In this document: positions 7,393 to 8,759 of the stretch, in pieces
Position numbering within the stretch: the first letter of the stretch is position 1
Layout: every line of letters starts with the position of its first letter
NCBI GenBank assembly: GCA_040758525.1
Contig: JBFLVQ010000413.1
Location: 1 to 8,759, forward strand
Source: JBFLVQ01 sp040758525
Lineage (GTDB): Bacteria; Acidobacteriota; Blastocatellia; Chloracidobacteriales; JADJPF01
DNA length: 8,759 nucleotides
Reading direction: 5' to 3'
Notes under the pieces: generated by a model
Told to the model about the DNA's origin: nothing
Databases searched by the model: none
Seen by the model: the letters and a program-made list of their open reading frames with translations, nothing else
Program-made: the position numbers and the translations under genes

Positions 7393-7421
7393 AGTATAGC
7401 GTCACCCCTAAACGAGGTCAA
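7393..7421 (-). promoter_or_regulatory. Sigma-70-type promoter of the protease/asparaginase operon
   Basis: On the minus strand TTGACC (7421-7416) and TATACT (7398-7393) are separated by exactly 17 bp. Each hexamer is one or two bases from consensus. Predicted transcription start is near 7386, giving a leader of about 46 nt that contains the AGGAG ribosome binding site. The -10 box overlaps one arm of a 10-bp inverted repeat. Confidence 0.75.
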
Positions 7422-7531
7422 CCGCGTGATAAAGACAACTTGACTGCTTAGTCGCTGGCAGAATCTGATCGCCGGTGGAACCGTGCTCTTTGTTAGTATC
7501 ATCTCTATTATTTTAGTTGTCGTGACGCTAT
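7396..7531. repeat. Separated 10-bp inverted repeat in the divergent intergenic region
   Basis: ATAGCGTCAC (7396-7405) is the exact reverse complement of GTGACGCTAT (7522-7531), with 116 bp between the arms. The left arm overlaps the -10 and spacer of the minus-strand promoter. A partial third copy, GGTGACG, lies at 7585-7591 inside the plus-strand promoter spacer. Paired operators bound by one regulator are a possible explanation; chance is not excluded. Confidence 0.4.
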
Positions 7532-7539
7532 TCCATTAA
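7444..7539 (+). other. Tiny hydrophobic reading frame, possible micro-membrane protein or gene remnant
   Basis: The frame between stops at 7441 and 7537 encodes RWQNLIAGG followed by a continuous hydrophobic segment, TVLFVSIISIILVVVTLFH, ending at a TAA. The only conventional start inside is the GTG at 7483 (18 codons), preceded at 7474-7479 by GGTGGA. The residues would make one transmembrane helix. There is no homology argument, no good start for the longer form, and the region is regulatory, so this may be a decayed gene end or chance. Confidence 0.15.
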
Positions 7540-7546
7540 GGCAGAT

Positions 7547-7562
7547 GCCAGTGGCAACTGGC
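7547..7562. repeat. Short hairpin upstream of the DHH gene promoter
   Basis: GCCAGT (7547-7552) and ACTGGC (7557-7562) form a perfect 6-bp stem around a GGCA loop, with further GCA/TGC pairing possible across a bulge (7541-7543 with 7564-7566). It lies 12 bp before the plus-strand -35 box. There is no T-run, so it is more likely an operator-like palindrome than an intrinsic terminator. Confidence 0.35.
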
Positions 7563-7574
7563 TTGCGAAAATGA

Positions 7575-7605
7575 TTGGTCTCGCGGTGACGATTTAAGGT
7601 ATACT
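7575..7605 (+). promoter_or_regulatory. Probable promoter of the DHH phosphoesterase gene
   Basis: The -10 hexamer TATACT (7600-7605) is identical to that of the divergent promoter. TTGGTC (7575-7580) is the best -35 candidate, but the spacer is 19 bp, longer than ideal, suggesting a weak or activator-dependent promoter. Start of transcription near 7612 would give a leader of about 24 nt with no clear Shine-Dalgarno before the ATG at 7636. Confidence 0.5.
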
Positions 7606-7621
7606 TTGAGACTTTAAATCG
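7590..7621. promoter_or_regulatory. Operator-like inverted repeat flanking the DHH gene -10 box
   Basis: CGATTTAA (7590-7597) and TTAAATCG (7614-7621) are perfect reverse complements 16 bp apart. They bracket the TATACT at 7600-7605 and the expected transcription start. This geometry fits a dimeric repressor covering the promoter. No regulator gene is in the window to pair it with. Confidence 0.4.
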
Positions 7622-7635
7622 CCGATCGGTATCAT

Positions 7636-8601
7636 ATGAACGTTAAAATCTTGTATCACAATAACTGTTTTGATGGAGTTGCCTCGGCAGCGATCTTCGC
7701 AGTCTTTTATCGAGAGTGTGTTAACAAGCAGGCCGAGCAGATCTTTGAAGGGCTTGCCCACAAGGCTGGACAGGTCTTCCAGGAGTCAAGCTTTAGTGGT
7801 GATGAGAATGCTATTGTCGATTTTAAATATAGCAGCTCACCACGTCTAACCTGGTGGTTTGATCACCATCAGAGTGCCTTTCTTACTGAGCAGGATGAGG
7901 CACATTTCCGTAATACTCCTGAGGGCTGGCAGAGCGGTAAAAAATTTCATGATCCCAGTTTCCGCTCTTGTACTAAATTCATTGCCGAGATCGCTTTTAC
8001 TCGTTTTGGCCTAAATGTTGATCATCTCTCTGAACTGATTAAGTGGGCTGATATTATCGATGGTGCGTTGTATCCTGATGCTCAGACTGCCGTCGAGTAT
8101 AACGCTCCAGCTATGCGCCTAATGCTTGTCATCGAGTCGGCGCGTGATCAGAAGCTACTACATAAAATCATACATGACCTGCAACGGCTTGCCCTTAGCG
8201 AAGTGGCGGCACAGAGTTACATTACCAGTATCTTTGACCACTATTACCAGCGCCATCTACAGGCGCTCGAAATTATTAAGCAGGCGGCTCGTTGTGAAAA
8301 TCAAGTAATCTACTTTGATGTCAGCAACCATGATATGGAAGGCTACAGCAAATTTATCCCTTATTATCTATTCCCTGAAGCGCTCTACAGTGTCGGTGTC
8401 AGTTCCAGTCCGCAACGAGCTAAAGTTTCAGTAGGATTCAACCCTTGGGGGAAGGGGGCACGCCGACATAACCTGGCTACCATTTGTGAGCGTTACGGTG
8501 GCGGTGGTCATGCTGTAGTAGGAGCAATCTCTTTTGGCCCACAAGAACTTGAGCACGCTCGTCAAGTTGCTGCTAGTATTGTGGAAGAACTACGCAGATA
8601 A
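7636..8601 (+). CDS. DHH/DHHA1-type phosphoesterase family protein
   Basis: DHH proteins are metal-dependent phosphoesterases that act on oligonucleotides, cyclic dinucleotides, pAp or polyphosphate-like substrates. The 321-aa cytoplasmic product shows the N-terminal motif LYHNNCFDGVASAAI (6-20, H8 and D13), then VDF (61-63), the signature DHH at 76-78 in WWFDHHQ, and an Asp-bearing WADIIDGA (137-144). The C-terminal substrate-binding domain ends in NLATICERYGGGGHAVVGA (279-297), the GGGGH loop typical of DHHA1. Motif I lacks the usual closely spaced HxDxD pattern, which places it outside the textbook NrnA/GdpP forms; it may be one of the shorter HxxCxDG-type DHH proteins. Length is close to the roughly 320-340 aa of stand-alone DHH-DHHA1 enzymes. 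The specific substrate cannot be read from sequence. It is followed after 37 bp by an epimerase gene on the same strand. Confidence 0.85.
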   Translation: MNVKILYHNNCFDGVASAAIFAVFYRECVNKQAEQIFEGLAHKAGQVFQESSFSGDENAIVDFKYSSSPRLTWWFDHHQSAFLTEQDEAHFRNTPEGWQSGKKFHDPSFRSCTKFIAEIAFTRFGLNVDHLSELIKWADIIDGALYPDAQTAVEYNAPAMRLMLVIESARDQKLLHKIIHDLQRLALSEVAAQSYITSIFDHYYQRHLQALEIIKQAARCENQVIYFDVSNHDMEGYSKFIPYYLFPEALYSVGVSSSPQRAKVSVGFNPWGKGARRHNLATICERYGGGGHAVVGAISFGPQELEHARQVAASIVEELRR

Positions 8602-8628
8602 GCCTGTATCCCACATCTTTAACTAAAG

Positions 8629-8634
8629 AGGAGG
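8629..8634 (+). promoter_or_regulatory. Ribosome binding site of the epimerase gene
   Basis: A perfect AGGAGG lies 4 nt before the ATG at 8639, a strong match at slightly short spacing. It supports the start of the partial gene at the window end. Confidence 0.8.
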
Positions 8635-8638
8635 CACG

Positions 8639-8759
8639 ATGAAGATCCTGGTTACCGGTGGGGCTGGTTTTATTGGCTCATATGTGGTTGAGGCTTATTT
8701 GATGAGCGGTCATGAAGTGATAGTGATCGATAATCTTAGCACTGGACAACGCGCCAATC
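8639..8759 (+). CDS. NAD-dependent epimerase/dehydratase (extended SDR, UDP-glucose 4-epimerase-like), N-terminal fragment
   Basis: Only 40 codons are in the window; the gene runs off the right edge. The chain starts MKILVTGGAGFIGSYV, an N-terminal Rossmann strand with the GGAGFIG dinucleotide-binding loop (residues 7-13). VIVIDNLSTGQR (27-38) follows, where Asp31 would bind the NAD ribose and DNLSTG is typical of GalE-like sugar-nucleotide epimerases. These enzymes interconvert UDP-sugars or make related activated sugars for surface polysaccharides. The precise sugar cannot be decided from this part. AGGAGG just before the ATG supports the start. The 37-bp gap after the DHH gene, with no visible terminator, allows cotranscription. 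Confidence 0.9.
   Translation, partial: MKILVTGGAGFIGSYVVEAYLMSGHEVIVIDNLSTGQRAN

Noticed and set aside
1..8759. CRISPR array, tRNA, rRNA, transposase or phage genes
   Set aside because: No regularly spaced repeats, cloverleaf-like segments, rRNA motifs or transposase/integrase proteins were seen; the only mobile element is the intein.

Overview
The window is about 8.8 kb of bacterial DNA with moderate, slightly AT-leaning composition. It holds seven protein genes, two of them cut by the window edges. I see no rRNA, tRNA, CRISPR array or insertion sequence. Three features point to a free-living, possibly environmental or thermophilic heterotroph: a class II (B12-dependent) ribonucleotide reductase, a twin-arginine glycosylasparaginase-type hydrolase, and a large S53 (sedolisin/kumamolisin) protease with C-terminal Ig-like domains. 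That mix is common in Acidobacteriota, for example Blastocatellia. The phylum is a weak inference, because nothing here is a decisive phylogenetic marker.

Layout. Positions 1-2661 (+) carry the 3' part of the class II ribonucleotide reductase gene. It is interrupted in frame by a complete 371-codon intein (100-1212) with both LAGLIDADG endonuclease motifs. The intein sits immediately before the catalytic thiyl-radical cysteine of the NPCGE motif, so the enzyme should be inactive until splicing. A strong intrinsic terminator (2748-2780) ends this unit. A small probable lipoprotein (2836-3282, +) follows. It converges on an unrecognised 169-aa protein (3315-3824, -) built from two copies of one motif spaced exactly 66 residues apart, with an AGAAGAA/TTCTTCT hairpin between the two stop codons.

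Positions 7340-3945 (-) look like a two-gene secretion operon: a multidomain S53 endoprotease followed 21 bp later by a Tat-exported N-terminal-nucleophile asparaginase/glycosylasparaginase. A well-formed sigma-70-type promoter (7393-7421, 17-bp spacer) and a good ribosome binding site precede it. A reasonable reading is extracytoplasmic breakdown of (glyco)protein, with the protease making peptides and the second enzyme acting on Asn-linked or isoaspartyl products.

The divergent intergenic region (7341-7635) holds this promoter, a weaker plus-strand promoter, a 10-bp inverted repeat linking the two promoter regions, an 8-bp inverted repeat flanking the plus-strand -10 box, a hairpin, and a tiny hydrophobic reading frame. 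The plus-strand genes that follow are a DHH/DHHA1-type phosphoesterase (7636-8601) and the first 40 codons of a GalE-like NAD-dependent epimerase (8639 to the window end).

The features I rate most worth following are the intein at the radical cysteine, the tandem-repeat protein, and the symmetrical elements between the divergent promoters. I do not see a clearly new multi-gene system.
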